Positions 35,634 through 49,800 of a stretch of DNA of 64,000 bases are shown here, piece by piece. Under the pieces are notes generated by a model. That model saw only the letters and a list, made by a program, of their open reading frames with translations. It was not told the DNA's origin and made no database searches. Each line of letters opens with the position of its first letter. Position 1 is the stretch's first letter. The stretch comes from Takifugu bimaculatus. Its lineage: Eukaryota; Chordata; Actinopteri; Tetraodontiformes; Tetraodontidae. The stretch is from assembly GCA_004026145.2 (NCBI GenBank), contig CP034976.1, forward strand, positions 11,468,969 through 11,532,968. Direction: 5' to 3'. The position numbers and the translations under genes are program-made.

Positions 35634-38600
35634 ATGGTGCTTGAAAGCACTGTGGTCTGGTAAGTGAGTAGAAATACAATTGAATTGGATTTTCATAAAT
35701 ATCGTATGGCATGTTGAATTTACCGGAGTACGTCGCTTATTTATATTTGTTCCCCAATTGTGATATTGATGATTATCATTTGAGGCTGCTCGATGTTTTC
35801 ACTGAGTCACCCTCCAAGTAGCTGTTAGCATACACAAGCCCTAGCACTAGGCTAGTCGACGTTGTATAGCTGGTTTTACCTTATTGGTATTACTTGATGC
35901 TTTATGTGTTTCTAGGTTACACAAAGCCCATAGTTTTCACTTCTTTCTTAAAATTGCTAAAACGCGTAAGTTCAACAAGCTAACAAACACTTAGCCCACG
36001 ATTAGCCCATTATAAAAGAACTTGCAAAGAGAACGTAGTATTGGGCTTATTTAATGGACACAGTAAACCTCCCAATAACCAGTACCTTCTAAGTGAATTT
36101 GTTTTATTCTAACATAATGTCGATGGGTAGCAAAACTCTGAGGCTAATACCTTTCATTCACGGATATGTTTATGTTATGTTTATTAAATTTATTTCAGTC
36201 GTCAATGTCTGCTTCACTCTTGTTTACATTTCTCTCAATCAGCACTTTTAGATGATAATAAATAGCAAATTTTCAGAGGAGAGAATTTGCTATTTAACAT
36301 CATCTTAAATTGACTATTTCCACTTCCTTAAATCGTAGTGTTTTCAGCAAATGTGCACCGATGATGGATAGTAGACATGTTGTTCTACCTAATGTTTATT
36401 AATGCTCTACATTTTTTTGTAGTGTGGATAACAGCGAGTACATGCGCAATGGAGATTTTCTGCCCACCCGGCTGCAGGCTCAGCAGGATGCAGTAAATAT
36501 TGTTTGCCACTCCAAAACACGTAGCAATCCGGAAAACAATGTTGGCCTCATTACCATGGCAAAGTGAGAGCGCTTGTGTTTTAATTGATGTATCTGCATA
36601 TGCACCAAAATAAATATCACATTACTAACATTGCGTTATGCCTGTATCCAGCAATTGCGAGGTGCTTACCACCTTGACTCCAGATACGGCCAGGATACTC
36701 TCCAAACTCCATGCAGTACAGCCCTGTGGAAACATCAGCTTTTGCACCGGTATCAGAGTGGCACATGTGGGTTTATGATTGTCATTGAAGAGAAATGGTT
36801 ATGTGATGCCAGAGTTACTGTTTTTATTTAAACTTGTATGACTTTGGTTTTGCTTACTGTAGCTGGCCCTGAAGCACAGACAGGGAAAAAACCACAAGAT
36901 GCGCATTATTGTGTTTGTTGGCAGTCCAGTGGAGGATAATGAAAAAGAAGTGAGTCTCATTCTGTTCCATTTTTCTATATGTACACTAAAAATTCATGCA
37001 TGTCTGACTTTTTTTCCACATTTGTAGCTGATCAAAATGGCAAAGCGGCTCAAGAAGGAAAAAGTCAACGTGGATGTCATAAACTTTGGAGAGGAGGTAT
37101 TTTCCCGTGAAACAGCCACAGCACAACAGGCACAGTTTCCTCTTTACTCATAGAGCCCAGGCGATCTGATCGTTTCATCTTTTAACTTGCTATCTATGCA
37201 GGAAATGAACACAGAAAAGCTGACGGCCTTCATCAATTGTCTGAATGGTAAAGAGGGCACAGGCTCCCACCTGATCACTGTCCCTCCTGGTCCCAGTTTG
37301 GCTGATGCCCTTTTGTCATCTCCCATCCTGGCTGGAGAAGGAGGTGCAGCATTGGGTCTTGGTTCCAGTGATTTTGATTTTGGAGTGGATCCCAGTGCCG
37401 ACCCTGAGCTTGCTTTGGTAAGACATGACCAGAGATGGACACCAATTTGCTGCTTGTTTATACTGCTCTACTATTAGGTGTCTCAGGACTCGATTTGATT
37501 CAGAAAATGGACGGTGCTGCCATGAAATGTTAATTTCCAAAAAATATTTTTGATGATTTGAGCTAGAATCATAGGGGACAAATATCACGATTCTTACATG
37601 AATACATTTCTTTCCCGACACCCCTATATACTACAGATAACCACACTTGTTATTTGATGTATGATGTGAGTCTGTCCATTTCTTTTTAAGGCTCTGCGGG
37701 TCTCAATGGAGGAGCAGCGGCAGCGACAGGAGGAAGAGGCTCGTCGAACCACTGTTGCCTCAGCTGCTGATGCTGGTGTTTCCTCTACTGTTGTAGATGG
37801 TGAGCCCAGCATCATGCTGATTTCTGTCTTATTTTAAGACATGCACAGATTGTGTCGCTACAGTTTGTGATTCGTGCCCCTCTTTCTGTTTCAGAGTCTC
37901 CTGATACCCTGTTAAAGATGTCTGTTCCACACACAGACTCGACCACGCCTGCGCTTCCAGACTTCAGTCGAATGACCGAGGATGAGCAGATCGCCTACGC
38001 ACTACAGATGTCCATGCAAGGAGAAGGAGGTCAAACATAGATATTTGGTTGTCTCTATTTTAGGAGAACAGACAGGTTTAGATATAAGGTTTTGTTATGG
38101 TGGCAATCATAGTGACGGCTGCTTCTGTACCACAGTTTTGTTTTTTTTGTTTTTTAAAACTACTTACATAATCCGTCATTGCCAGAAAGAACTTTGCGGA
38201 TGTCTCTGCCTTGCAAATTATATGAATTCAGTGGCTAATGATTACCTATCTCGGTAGATATTGGAGAAGATTAAGGGTTTTTCTATGTTGAAACAGGTGA
38301 AACTACACTGTCACCATAACCCTTCAATTATCGTGGTCAATTTGACCCTGTTTGATCTTCAAAAGTGAACAGTTGACTTTGATTTTTGGTTAATATTTCA
38401 TGGCAGACACTTATTGTGGACATTGGTGTTCCTCCTCGGGTCAGTTTGACTCCAAGCTGTTTTAGTTGTGTTGAAACTTCTTTGTGTTGAAACTTTCTTA
38501 TTGAAGCATATGAAGCAACAGCAGGCCAGGGCAAACTTTTCATTTTAAAGTCAGTGTATCTTGAAAAATCAAGTTACACTGACTCTAAAACTGAAACTTT

Positions 38601-39295
38601 GCCCTGATGGTAGCATGACAGAAAAGGTCATATCATCACAAAAACCAATAGGGTTTATAACCCAATTCATACCCTTGTGGTCATGAATGGTAGTACACAA
38701 CATGCGTGACAACATTTCAAGATAAATCAATGCCAATGTAAAAGTTTGGCCTGATGTTAGGGGACAGGTCAACTCACTTATAGAGTTCGTTATCAAAGGG
38801 TTATTTATCTATTCAACTATTAGCGATAATAGGAGGATTAAAGGTCCCCAAAGATGCTTGAGTGTGATCTCTGCAGCTTGCTTCTATATATTACTGTAGT
38901 AGTTGTTGCTTTTTAAATACAAGTGAGCGTTCAGCTGAAATTTACTTTTAACTGTTCTTTCAGAGTTTGGCACTGAAGACATGGATACAGGAACTGAAGC
39001 AGACTCTTCTATGGCCAAGGTAGGAAAAGCTGTTTGCATCACTGCCTTCTTAAGCAGTTTAAAAAATAAACTACAAAACAACATCAACTAAATAGATATT
39101 ACAGCGTGACTTTACTGTGTCCAGGACGAGGAGGACTATGATATTATGCAAGATCCAGAGTTCCTTCAGAGTGTTCTGGAAAACCTTCCTGGAGTTGACC
39201 CCAACAATGATGCTATAAGGAACGCCATGGGCTCCTTGGCTTCCCAGACAGGCAATAAGCCAGAGAGCCAGAAAAAAGATGAGAAAAAGAAATAA
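35634..39295 (+). CDS. psmd4: 26S proteasome ubiquitin receptor PSMD4 (Rpn10/S5a)
   Basis: Subunit of the proteasome 19S cap that captures polyubiquitinated substrates. Exons: 35634-35659, 36423-36563, 36652-36766, 36863-36949, 37028-37096, 37202-37417, 37691-37799, 37895-38029, 38964-39019 and 39125-39295. The N-terminal VWA domain starts MVLESTVVCVDNSEYMRNGD. Ubiquitin-interacting motifs follow (DPELALALRVSMEEQ and DEQIAYALQMSMQGE), then an acidic region and a lysine-rich end. The start was taken at 35634 because the ATG eight bases upstream gives a different, non-matching frame. A polyadenylation signal lies at 39326-39331. All exons join in frame; length is normal for the family. Confidence 0.97.
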
Positions 39296-40478
39296 ACACT
39301 CCTGACAGAAGCTTCATGTATCATCAATAAAAATGACATTAAGTTGCACCGCATGTGTTATTCAGAACGTTACCCCCGACCACAGAAACCTTTAGCTTAA
39401 TATACAAGTTTGTTCAGTGGAACGCTGATTTATACTCTTGAAACACAAGTATTTGCTATTAGTCAACATCACGTCTGGTTTGAGTTCTAATCTTGTTTTT
39501 AAAATGTTCACTTTGGCATTTCCTTAATAGGAGACTTTGCGCTGCTTTAAGATGTTTATTAACCATAAGGTAAACCCCTCTCATATTAATGTTTTGTATC
39601 AGGCAAATACAGGTTTGTACTGTACAAATTTCCTCAATAAAGGATATTGGGGGGATGTCATGTAACACTTGTAAAATGCCTCAAGGATATGTCTGTTGAT
39701 ATGCATGATAAAACTCAACACTGAAAAAACAGAAGTAACTTTTAGGGAACAGTTGTGATTAATTTCAGAAATGCTGGTTTCTGTTATGTAAATACAGATA
39801 TTCAAATGTGAACGTATTTATGACTAGAACTCAGGTTCTAAAAAGATTGCAGGGTATGCTGCATATACTGTATTATTATTTCTTTAGAATAACGTATATG
39901 AGCCCACTCGCTAAGTTTAATCAAACCACCAGAGGATTCTGGGAAATCTCTGTCGCGTGCGTTAGTGACGAGTATTTTCCGCGCCGCAGTAGAAAGTCAA
40001 GAAACAACTTCGCTAACAAGTAGGTAACTCAAACACAAGTGTGAACAAATGTAGTTTCCCCCCAAAACAAACACACCATGCATCAAATGCAGTATATTTT
40101 GCCAAGTGTTGTTATCATATAGATAACTCCTTTTTTTGCCGTTAGCAAGGCGATGACGTTAGCTACTCGTAGCTATGCTAAACTTGAGCTATTGTAGTTG
40201 TTTGCTAAAAGATCCTACTTGTTGAAACATTACTGGTTACGCATTATGCACAGTATTGTTTTATTTTGTCGTGTACCGATCAAAATTATTTCAGGTTGTA
40301 AATTTTGCTCTTAACTGTGTTTTTCGTGATAGCGGCTGTCATTTTAGTTTAGTTTTAGTTTAAGACACACCTGTTAAATGTACGTTTTGCGCGCACCAGT
40401 ATTAAGCTGCAACTGTGACTTGCACGTCAAGACTAACACAAGTGTTGTTTTGATAGGATTTAAGGGTCGTTTCCGGCA
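39296..40478 (+). promoter_or_regulatory. psmd4-znf687 interval and znf687 5' UTR
   Basis: After the psmd4 polyadenylation signal the sequence is AT-rich. A short GC-richer stretch at about 39930-40020 (GATTCTGGGAAATC, GTGACGAG, TTTTCCGCGCCGC) followed by AAG-TAGGTAA looks like a promoter and a non-coding first exon of znf687. The intron would end near the CDS exon at about 40456. Confidence 0.45.
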
Positions 40479-43400
40479 ATGGGGGACATGAAAACCCCCG
40501 ACTTCGATGATTTGCTGGCAGCGTTTGACATTCCTGATATTGATGCCAAAGAGGCCATTCAGTCAAGCCCAGAAGATGAGCAAAATGAGATCCGGTCAGC
40601 TACAAATGAAAGAATGAGTGGGGCTTCTTCATGCTTTCCTTGCCCCCCTTCCACTCATAGCGACCCTCCTGTAGTCAGTGTTATTGTCAAGAACACTGTG
40701 CGGGCTGAGTCTTTCGAAGATGAAAGGTGCGTCAGAGATGCACGGGTCAGTCCATCAAACTGTGGATTAAACGCTCACGTCCAAGTCAAGTTTGATCACT
40801 TGACATCACATCCTGGCCCTAAAGTGCCCCTTCTTCTACCAGGGGAACCCCAGATTGCTAATGGTTTTGAAGAATCCATTGGTGAGCAGGGCCAATCCAG
40901 CACGCATACCTGGCCAATTCATCCAGCAGGTCCCTCATCAAGGACTAGTAAGGTTGAAACAGACAAAGGAGATGAAGTTGAATTGGTCCAACACACAGCA
41001 GATGTTATAACAAGTTTGAAGCCTCTCCTCTACCCCCCAACTTCATCAAGTCCTGACCTTAAATCTTCAGTTGCTCCATTTCCTTCTCAAGAGCCACATC
41101 AAGAGGACGCTTGTCGTAGTAATCCAGCCACCTCATTGCCACAAAATGGCACCATGAAAGATGTAATCAAACCTACCCTTCACTCAGATGAAGATGATTC
41201 AGAGCCTGATTTAGGAAGTCCCCTTGTGATCCATGAGAGTCCAGTATCTATCATGCCCTCACCTCCCAAATTTAAACGCAGAGCAAAAGTACTGCTCGGG
41301 TCACCTGAAACCACCCCTTGTCTTGTTTCTCCACCAATTTCCAATTTCCCTTTGCTTAAATCTTCAAAACCTGCTATGCAGTGTGGAGACAAAAATGACA
41401 CTACAACCCCTGGTTCCCCTCCCATAGCTCCCCTGTTACAGAGTTCTCACAGCTCCTCCGAACCTGCTACAAACTCTGCATTAGAAAAAAAGGAGGAATA
41501 TCCAGAACATGTAATCGAGGAGCGGGACTCACCTGAGAGCCCACCTCCTAGTGAGATGGGTATCCTCGTCCCTAAGAGAAGCAGCAGTCCTGAATTATCC
41601 CAGAGTGTGAATCACAAGGATTCAGGTCACAGACAGGAGCACATGGAAAGTGAATTCCGAGAAGAAAACAGGCAAAGTGAATACGAACAGCCTCAGTGAA
41701 AGCATTGCTCTAAAGAAGGAGACCTTTGGCGCTGATACCGAGGGTGTGGTCCCAGAGACAGATTCACCTCCGCTCCATCCCCTCAAGGTTAAAATCAAAA
41801 TGCAGTCAGGTAGCATCGCCAAGACCGTTGGTGCTTCCAACCCTAAGAAAAGTGGAAAAAACTCAGCCAAAAGTGTGGATAGTTTCAAAAATCCACCAGA
41901 GTCCAACACAAAGTCCAAAGCAGAGCTGCAGATAACTTCATCTGCAGAACTCCACGAAGGAACCAGTTCAGTTAAAGGGGCTGGAAATGAAAGTGTGGAC
42001 AAACCTCTGGTCACCCCCACAGCTGTGAACCTCACCAGAACTGCAGCCCTCCCCTCCATCTCTGCCTCACTTCCCAGGGTCAATCCTGGCAGCCTGGGGC
42101 TGAGAAGTCTAAGTAGCGCTCCTCATCTGCTTCATTCTCAAAACAACAACAAGCCGGCGTCCATAGTTAACAGCACAGGGGCGATCATATCCAAAAGTCA
42201 GACCAGTTTGGTTGAAGCCTTCAACAAGATCCTCAACAACAGGAACCCATTACCCAGCTACAAACCAGATCTTAGCACACCACCTCCTGCAGAGTGGGGA
42301 CTTCCTCTGCCCGCACAAGTAAATCCATCATCTTTTTCACTTCCATTATTAATCGATATAAATCAACTATCGCATATGTTTTAAAATGCATCCCATTTTA
42401 TTGTAATGCACAATAGAAGTAAAAGTGATGTGAGGATCTTTTAAATTACTATTATATATTATGTAAAAACCTTCATATGACCCACCTATTCATTATTTCC
42501 ATTTCCATGTATTAAACACCAAACTGTTAATATGTCTTTGTGCGCCAGCTCATCTTCAGTTTAACCTAATTATGTCATAATTATGTCATTAACAGTCTTT
42601 GTCCCTTTTGCAGGGTTACCGCTGTTTGGAGTGCGGCGATGCTTTTGCTTTGGAGCAAAGTTTGGTGCGGCATTACTCTCGGCGCTCGCTGAGGATCGAG
42701 GTAACCTGTAACCAGTGCACCAAGCGGTTGGCTTTCTTTAACAAGTGTAGTCTCCTCTTACATGCGAGAGAGCACAAGGAGAAAGGCCTGATCATGCAGT
42801 GTTCACACCTGGTCATGAAGCCTGTCCCTGTGGAGCAGATGATCGGACAGCCAGAATCTGTGGCTGCAGGTCAGTGAAGGTTGCTAAGTTCTAACAATAT
42901 CGTTTATTTGGTCAGAGATTCCTGAGTTCGAGTTTCTCATTGATTCAACAGATGGGCTCTCGCAATCTCCTCTGTTGTCCTCATCAGGACAGTTATCAGT
43001 TTTAGGCCAGGCCACCCCTAAACCCAAACAGACAACACGGAAGATATTGTCCAGCAAAAAGAAAGAGACGGCGCAGAACGTAAATTATAAATGTCCCGAG
43101 TGTCAGATCCAGTTCGGCAGCAAAGAAGAGGTGGCAGAACATTTCCAGGAGATCAAACCAGCTCACATCGCTGTAAGTTTTGACTGTTTGCTTTGCTCAA
43201 GGATGGCTGATGAACAGAAAGGCCCTTCATTTCTTCATCTGCTTCTCTCCAGCCCTGCAAAGAGTGTTCTCCTCCCCATGCTCCTTTCCAATAGCTGCAG
43301 CGCAGCGGCTCATCAACGCATCCATCGGGGTTCCACACCACACACATGTCCTGAGTGCGGCGCCTCCGTCGAGCAGCCGCTGTTTCAAACACACCTGAGC

Positions 43401-45383
43401 CACACCTGTCTGCATTATTCACGTCGCATTGGATACAGGTGCCTTGTTTTCTGAATCAAGTGAAATGAATGTAAAAAAAAAAAAAAGGGCGCATTGCTGG
43501 TGAATCCATTGAAGTGAATTCCATTGTTTCCTCCTCTTGATCATTCCCAGATGTTACAGTTGCCTCGTGGTGTTCGGAGGGCTCAACTCAGTCAAGTCTC
43601 ACATCCAACAGGCTCATTGTGACGTGTTTCACAAATGCCCCAGCTGCCCCATGGCCTTCAAGTCTGCCAACAGCATCCAGAGTCACATCACATCGCAGCA
43701 TCCAGCACTTACAGACAGACAGACCACGTATGTGTTTGCACTGTGCATGAGAAAACATATACTCTATGTTAACGTTAACTGGTCTGTTTTTATTTCTCTC
43801 TACAGGATGATCTTTAAATGTGTCATGTGCGACACAGTTTTTACAAACAAGGCTATCTTGCACACCCACTTTGAAACTCATTTAACCAATCAAAAGGTTC
43901 ATGTATTTAAGTGTCCCGAGTGCACCAAGTTATTTTCACAACGGAATTCGCTCCTGGAACACTTTAAGGTGTGTGTGATGTGTGTGATGTGCAGGTTTAA
44001 GCTGCATTTCTCACTGGAGGGTTCAAGGCGTTTGACTCAGTGCGTTTCTCCTCCTCAGATCCATAAGACTCCCACAGTAAAGAAGGAAATGCCTTCACCT
44101 CCTGCTGCTTCCTCTCACTCACGCACTGCATCAGCATTGGGGAGCTCAGATGGGGAGATGTGGATGGATGAATGTAAGGAAGAAATGATGACAAAAGAAA
44201 AGGTAAAGAACCCCTCAGGATGGAAGTGCGCTCTCTGCCAGGAACGCTACCAAGACCGGGAAGTCTACATTAGCCATATGGCCGAACAGCATGGCAAGGT
44301 ATGAACATCCACCTAAAATATAACCCCATTCAATTCTTTCATCCTCCTTAAGTTCTTCCTACTTTTGTTGCGCAGACCCTAAAGAAATTTCCATGCAACA
44401 AGTGTGAGAATTCCTTCACATCCACATCCAGCCTGAGACGTCACATCAGAGACAAGCACAAAGGGACAAATCGTGGCTTTAGTTGCCAGTGAGCACCGTC
44501 TGCTTTACATTATTCTTCCGTCACTCTGACTTGCCCGGGGACTTGTTTTGACCCGTTCTTGTCTGCAGGTGGTGCAGCGACGGAAAGAAAACGTTCAGCA
44601 GCAGAGCCATGTTGGAGAAGCACATCCAGCTGAGGCACAGGATGGACGTAGGCAGCCAGGACAAACTGATGGTAAAACGGGTTCACGGCCGAGCTGTAAC
44701 TTGCTGCTGTTGATATAGAGAGGGAGGTGGTGACCTGGCGAGGTTCTTTACTTGATGTTCTTTTGGGTCAGATGAGAAGAGATGAAGCGGACAGTTCTTC
44801 AGAGCAAGATACCCGGGTGAGGGCTCGCTGCAAAAAGAGAGGAGCGGTGAAAATGGAGCAGGATGAAGAGTCCATGGATGGGCCGAGTCCTCCGAAGAAG
44901 TCCCAGCCGTCCTCTGCTCCGGGATCCTACACCCAGCCCGAGTCTGGGTTCCGCTGCGCACCGTGCGGCTACACCACGGAGGACCAGGCGTCGTTCCTGG
45001 AGCACATAAGCCAACACCGGCGAGGAGGCACGGAGAGCGGCGATCAGCAGTGTCTACAGTGTGGGGCCTGTTTCACATCCACCTCCTCTATGGCTCGCCA
45101 CTGCTTCATTGCCCACAAAGTGCGAAAGGCCCTCACTGACGACCCCCACGCCCTCAGCGCAGGGCCAGTACCTTCTCCCAGTACTACCAAGAACCACGAG
45201 AAGAGTTCCCTTGACGGTTCTATGCCAGCATCTCCCTCTTCCAAAGATCAAACTGACGACGAGCCGTCATTAACGTGTAAGGTTTGTCGCAAACGATTCG
45301 ACAAGGCATCAGATCTGAATACACACTTCAGAACTCACGGTATGGCCTTTATCAGTGCGAGGAACACAGGTAAAACCCCCTAA
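40479..45383 (+). CDS. znf687: Zinc finger protein 687
   Basis: Nuclear multi-zinc-finger regulator that in mammals works with ZMYND8 and ZNF592 in a chromatin complex. It starts with the family's conserved MGDMKTPDFDDLLAAFDIPD. The large first coding exon (40479-42318) is disordered and rich in Ser/Pro, with conserved stretches HPLKVKIKMQSGSI and TSLVEAFNKILNNRNPLPSY. Zinc-finger exons: 42614-42869, 42952-43172, 43253-43438, 43551-43727, 43806-43968, 44059-44298, 44376-44488, 44569-44671 and 44772-45383. C2H2 fingers include YKCPECQIQFGSKEEVAEHF, FKCPECTKLFSQRNSLLEHF, FPCNKCENSFTSTSSLRRHI and the last CKVCRKRFDKASDLNTHFRT. The big exon changes frame once between 41611 and 41699 (see findings). 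Polyadenylation signal at 46188-46193. A neighbour of psmd4, as in mammals. Confidence 0.95.
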
Positions 45384-46808
45384 GGTGTTGGATACCTGCA
45401 AACTGGGCCAGGTTAAAAAAAAAAAAGGTGCCTTAATTACCGCAACATCTAACGATTCATCCAATCCATTAATCAGGCAAATATTGGTCAGAGATTTTGT
45501 ACCATACTTGGTTGATATTAACCTTAATGTTTTCATTGTGACTCAAAGAATGTAACTATTTCTGTCGTTAATGAAAGGAGGGAAATCTGAGCTGCTCAAC
45601 AATCAATCAGAACTGTGACCATTTTCACTGCAGAAGACTGAATGTTCCAGCCGGATTACAGTAGATATGTCCTCATGGACACTTTGGAGCTTTTAATCCC
45701 TTGTATGATATTAAAGTTTTAGCATGTCTATGTCGTAGCCCAGTCACGCTCTACCCTGCTATGTTTGTTTTCTTGCGGCCGTTCACAGAATAATTCATTC
45801 AAACTTTGAGATCATGTTCCAGCTTTGAGTAGAGTCAGTGCAGCCTTGACATTTTAGTAGAGTAGAATTGGAGTTTGATTTGTCCTGTTGTCACCGAGCG
45901 TTTAGTCTTATTGACCTGCGGTTGCTGGTAACGATGATGCTACTTGACTGAAAAGACCTGCTTATTCTGCTCTAGCTTAAGCTGGAATTCAGACTTTGTG
46001 TTTTGGAATCTACACTTCTGCCAGGATGTGCAGAAAGAATCCGTGACCTTCAACCTGTCATTTAAGGGTTTTTAGCACACTTAGATAGGGTTTAGTTTTT
46101 CAGGTCTATTTGAAATGTTGCATTTTTATTGTGGAATCTACTGCATTTACAACAGTTTTATTCAGATTTATTCCTTATATAAAGGATAATAAAGTATGTA
46201 TTTCAACTTTGGTGTCTGAGTTTGAATATTTTAAAATATGATATAAAGTATGATTATCTTGCTAGGCCTGCTCTTAGCATCACAAGGGTCACAAGGAGAC
46301 ATTTTATTATTTCCACAAATTAATGCGGGAAACCAAAAATCATTTTAATTAACTTAGTTTTGTTGGTGTGGTTGTATGTTCTTTATTGAGCACTTTTTCC
46401 ACAGAAAAAAATATATAAACATTCAGAGTTTGTAGACTAGTTATCTACATTTATGACTATAAATATATACTCAATAGTAAAGTATGAATGTTTATGCTGG
46501 CAGTGATAAATATATAAAGCAGATATTTATGGTCTTGGCTTACAGTGAGCACATTACTATTTACTCAGGATGCCCTTTGTCAGCACTTCAGTCTCATTTG
46601 AGCCCTTAATAATTTCAGCAGCTGTGGTTCTGTGGTAGTTTTACAAACTACCACAGAACCCTTAAAGATTCGATAAACAGTCATAAAATTCACCTTTACA
46701 GGCAATAAGATTAAGTTGCGTTCATGCAGGCCTCAGAATCTTAGAGATTCATGTAGTCACAAGCTCTATAGGTGCAGCAGGTCACTTCTGCAGGCGGGCG
46801 GCGTCTCC
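45384..46808. other. Convergent 3' ends of znf687 and the mesothelin-like gene
   Basis: Holds the znf687 3' UTR (AATAAA 46188-46193, plus strand) and the probable 3' UTR of the minus-strand gene (TTTATT at 46382-46387, AATAAA on the minus strand). The two signals are about 190 bp apart. No other gene is seen. An imperfect inverted repeat, CTGTGGTAGTTTTACAAACT then ACCACAGAACC, lies near 46628-46660. Confidence 0.65.
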
Positions 46809-49800
46809 TCACAGCAGCAGGAAGCCCATCAGGAGGAACAGGAGAGGCTTCATGAAGGCCAGGAAGCCCTCCATGCTCAGCGATGGGGCTCCTGGGGCCA
46901 GAATGAAAAAGACTGAACGTAAACGTATTCTGTCCAGCGAGACCCCTGAGACTGGGCAGCGTTGAACACGCATCCCCTTACCTGAGGTCTCCGTTGGTTG
47001 TGGTTGGTTGTAGGAACCAGTCGAGGCCCGCTCAAGAGCAGCCAGTTGCTCTTCTCCCAGAGCCGCTCGCTGCTTGCTGGTGACCAGTTCGGCATTGTCG
47101 GGGCCAAAAGCCTCCAGCTGAGCAGGAGAGAGTGACTGCAGGGAGAGAATGGATTGAGGTACATCATTGGCATGTGTGTGTGTGTGTGTAGACAGCAAGT
47201 TTCTGTACTTACAGCAAAGTTAATTGACGGTATGAGTGGTATGCAGGACTCTCTGATAAGGGAGAAGACTGACGAGTTTAAAGAAGCCAACTCGGCTACA
47301 TCCAGACCAGCTGAGAGAGACCATGAAGAAACCAAATCAAGATGAAGGTGCTTTGTCAAAGAACAACACCAATATGTTTCTGCAGTAAAACAAAGAGAGG
47401 AGCGAACCAATGATGCAGCCCAGGTCAAACACCTGACCCTCGGTCCAGGTGCTGGGATCTTTCAGCACGGACATGGCCAGACTTTTCAGCCTTCGCAGTA
47501 CCTGACTGGAGCACTGAAGGCCGTCCATCGAATCGACAGCCTCTCTGTGACAAACAGTATTAACCTCAACGCGTCTTCAAAATAACCAATAGCTGATGAC
47601 AGATTATCCAAAAAGAATCATTATTGATACAACAAACACAACACATGAACCAGAGGGAAAACCACAGCGTTACATTGTAATAAGAGCAACACTAACATGA
47701 AGCTGTTGGGCTCCAGCTGTCCGACCTCGCTCGCGTTGAGGCCACAGATGAACCCGTTCAGGGCGACCATCTCCGAAACACCCAGCTGCTGCACCGTCAG
47801 GTTGTTATGTTTAGCAACAGCCTTCCAGATCCGTCCCATCTGGTCAGACAGGACATACGGTAACAGGGTGCTTAACAGGTCACGACCACGTGAAGTGAAG
47901 AGTAATGTGTTAATTCACCACCTGTGATTCACTCCAGCCACAGCGGCCGATCCCCTCCAGAGTTTCCAGTAAGAAGGGGAGTGTCTCCAGGTCAGAGTTG
48001 GACAGTCCTCTGGTAATGCATCCCATCTGCATCACTACAGTCTCGCTCATATTTGCTGCCGGACCAAAAGACTGCAGAACAAAGAGAACAAAGATCTCTT
48101 CTGGCACATCAATAAAGCTGTTTTTTTTAATCACAGGTTAACTAAGATAGGAAAAAAGAACATGTTGAGATGGACTGTTTTCATCATAGATATATGTACA
48201 GTCTATATGGGAGGCTTTTTTTTTTAGCTAAAATTTATTTGAGTTTTTTTGCAATATTTTGTTGAAGCCCCAAAAATCCTCTTGAACATGAATGAGAACA
48301 TTAAAAATGTGCAAATCGAGTTTCCCCTTCAGATCTGAAGATACTCAGCTGTACCATGTTTGCTTTTTTCCTGAGCATGTCTAGTTGGGCTGCGCTGAAA
48401 TCCTGGACGTTCCCAAGGGTTTCCAATGACATGACAAAGGTTTCAGTAGACATAAGATCCAACTGCTCAGCTGTCCAGTAGCTGTTGGCCAGTTCCAGTT
48501 CCTCTATTAACTGGACAGTCGGCACTGGTTGGTGGCTGATGTTGCCTTCACTGTCAGCTGAGAGAGACAGGATACGGCAACATCACTGCCGGGTCGTGGC
48601 GACTATATTCACAGCATCTCATGGCCTTTTCCTCACCTGCCCTTTTCTTACGCTCTGGATCTCCTGTCACATTAGTAGTGAGGAGAAAGAGTTTCTTTTC
48701 CAGAGCTGCGGGTATCTGGCCGTGTTTAGACTTTAGGAAATAGAGAAAATCTTTCACCCAAGGCTGCAAGAGATAGAGGGAGGGAAACAGGTTTTAAAAC
48801 TATTCCAGGAAACATCCAACACGTCCAGAGCTGACTAAGGGACAGAGAGACAGAAGCTTATTAGCTTCCTATTCAGTGCAGCATTTAAAGACACAGAATT
48901 TACCCACTTCATTAGGCAGAGCAGTGATGGTGCTGTCGTTCAACAATAGAAGAGGACCCAGTTCTTCCATAGACTCAGGCGACCAATTCCTTGGATCACT
49001 GCGGAAGGAAGGGAGAAAACTCCATCACCGTCTTGGTTTCTGCAGCAGAGAGCGTCCGGGGGAACCTGTCCCACCCGAAGTTTTTCTTGAGGAGTTGAAC
49101 CAGATCTGCCCTGTGGCTTCGAGGGATGCGCTCGCAGGAGGCCATGGCCATCAGGCTGGAGTTGAGGACGGCGGGGGCCATGAGGCCCAGCTGGGACGGC
49201 TGGAGATCACACAATAGCGGTCCGAGCGAGGACACCTCCTCGGTGGTCAGTGTGGAAATGTTTTTCTTCTGCAAATAAAGAGTAAATAAACACAATTCTG
49301 TTAAAGTTGGTGCGTCGACAGTCAGGTGAGCCAGATGCAGTGTTTAAGACTTGCTTTGGCACAAGGTTGGGCTCAAGATCAGGGTAGTTCAAATATTTAT
49401 ATAATATAAATGTGAGGGCAGCCCATTTTAGCGGGTGTGAGGGGAGACGGACCAGACAGAGCAGCGTTCTGCGGGTGAGCGCCGGGCGAGAGGGAGAGCG
49501 AGGAGGCAGCAGGCTGAAGTTGGCTCGCTCTATCACGCGCAGGAAGGCGGGACACGCGGAGTCGGGCAAATCCTTCAACTTAAAAGGCCTGGAATAAAAG
49601 CAGAAAAACAGGCTTGCACATGAGAGCGATGGGGAAAAAAGAATTCAAAACTGGTTTAAAAGTGGTGCAGAAGCGAGCGCTCACGGCAGGTGAATGAATA
49701 AGGTCGCAGGAATGTCTTCCATCTCCTCCTCAGTGATATTTTGGAAATAGTTTGCTCTCTGCTTCTCCAGAGTCTCGAAGAGTTTTCGGGCAACGCAGCT

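Noticed and set aside
41622..41640. Mini-intron to explain the znf687 frame break
   Set aside because: The only GT...AG pair in the overlap is about 11 bases long, far too short to be spliced.
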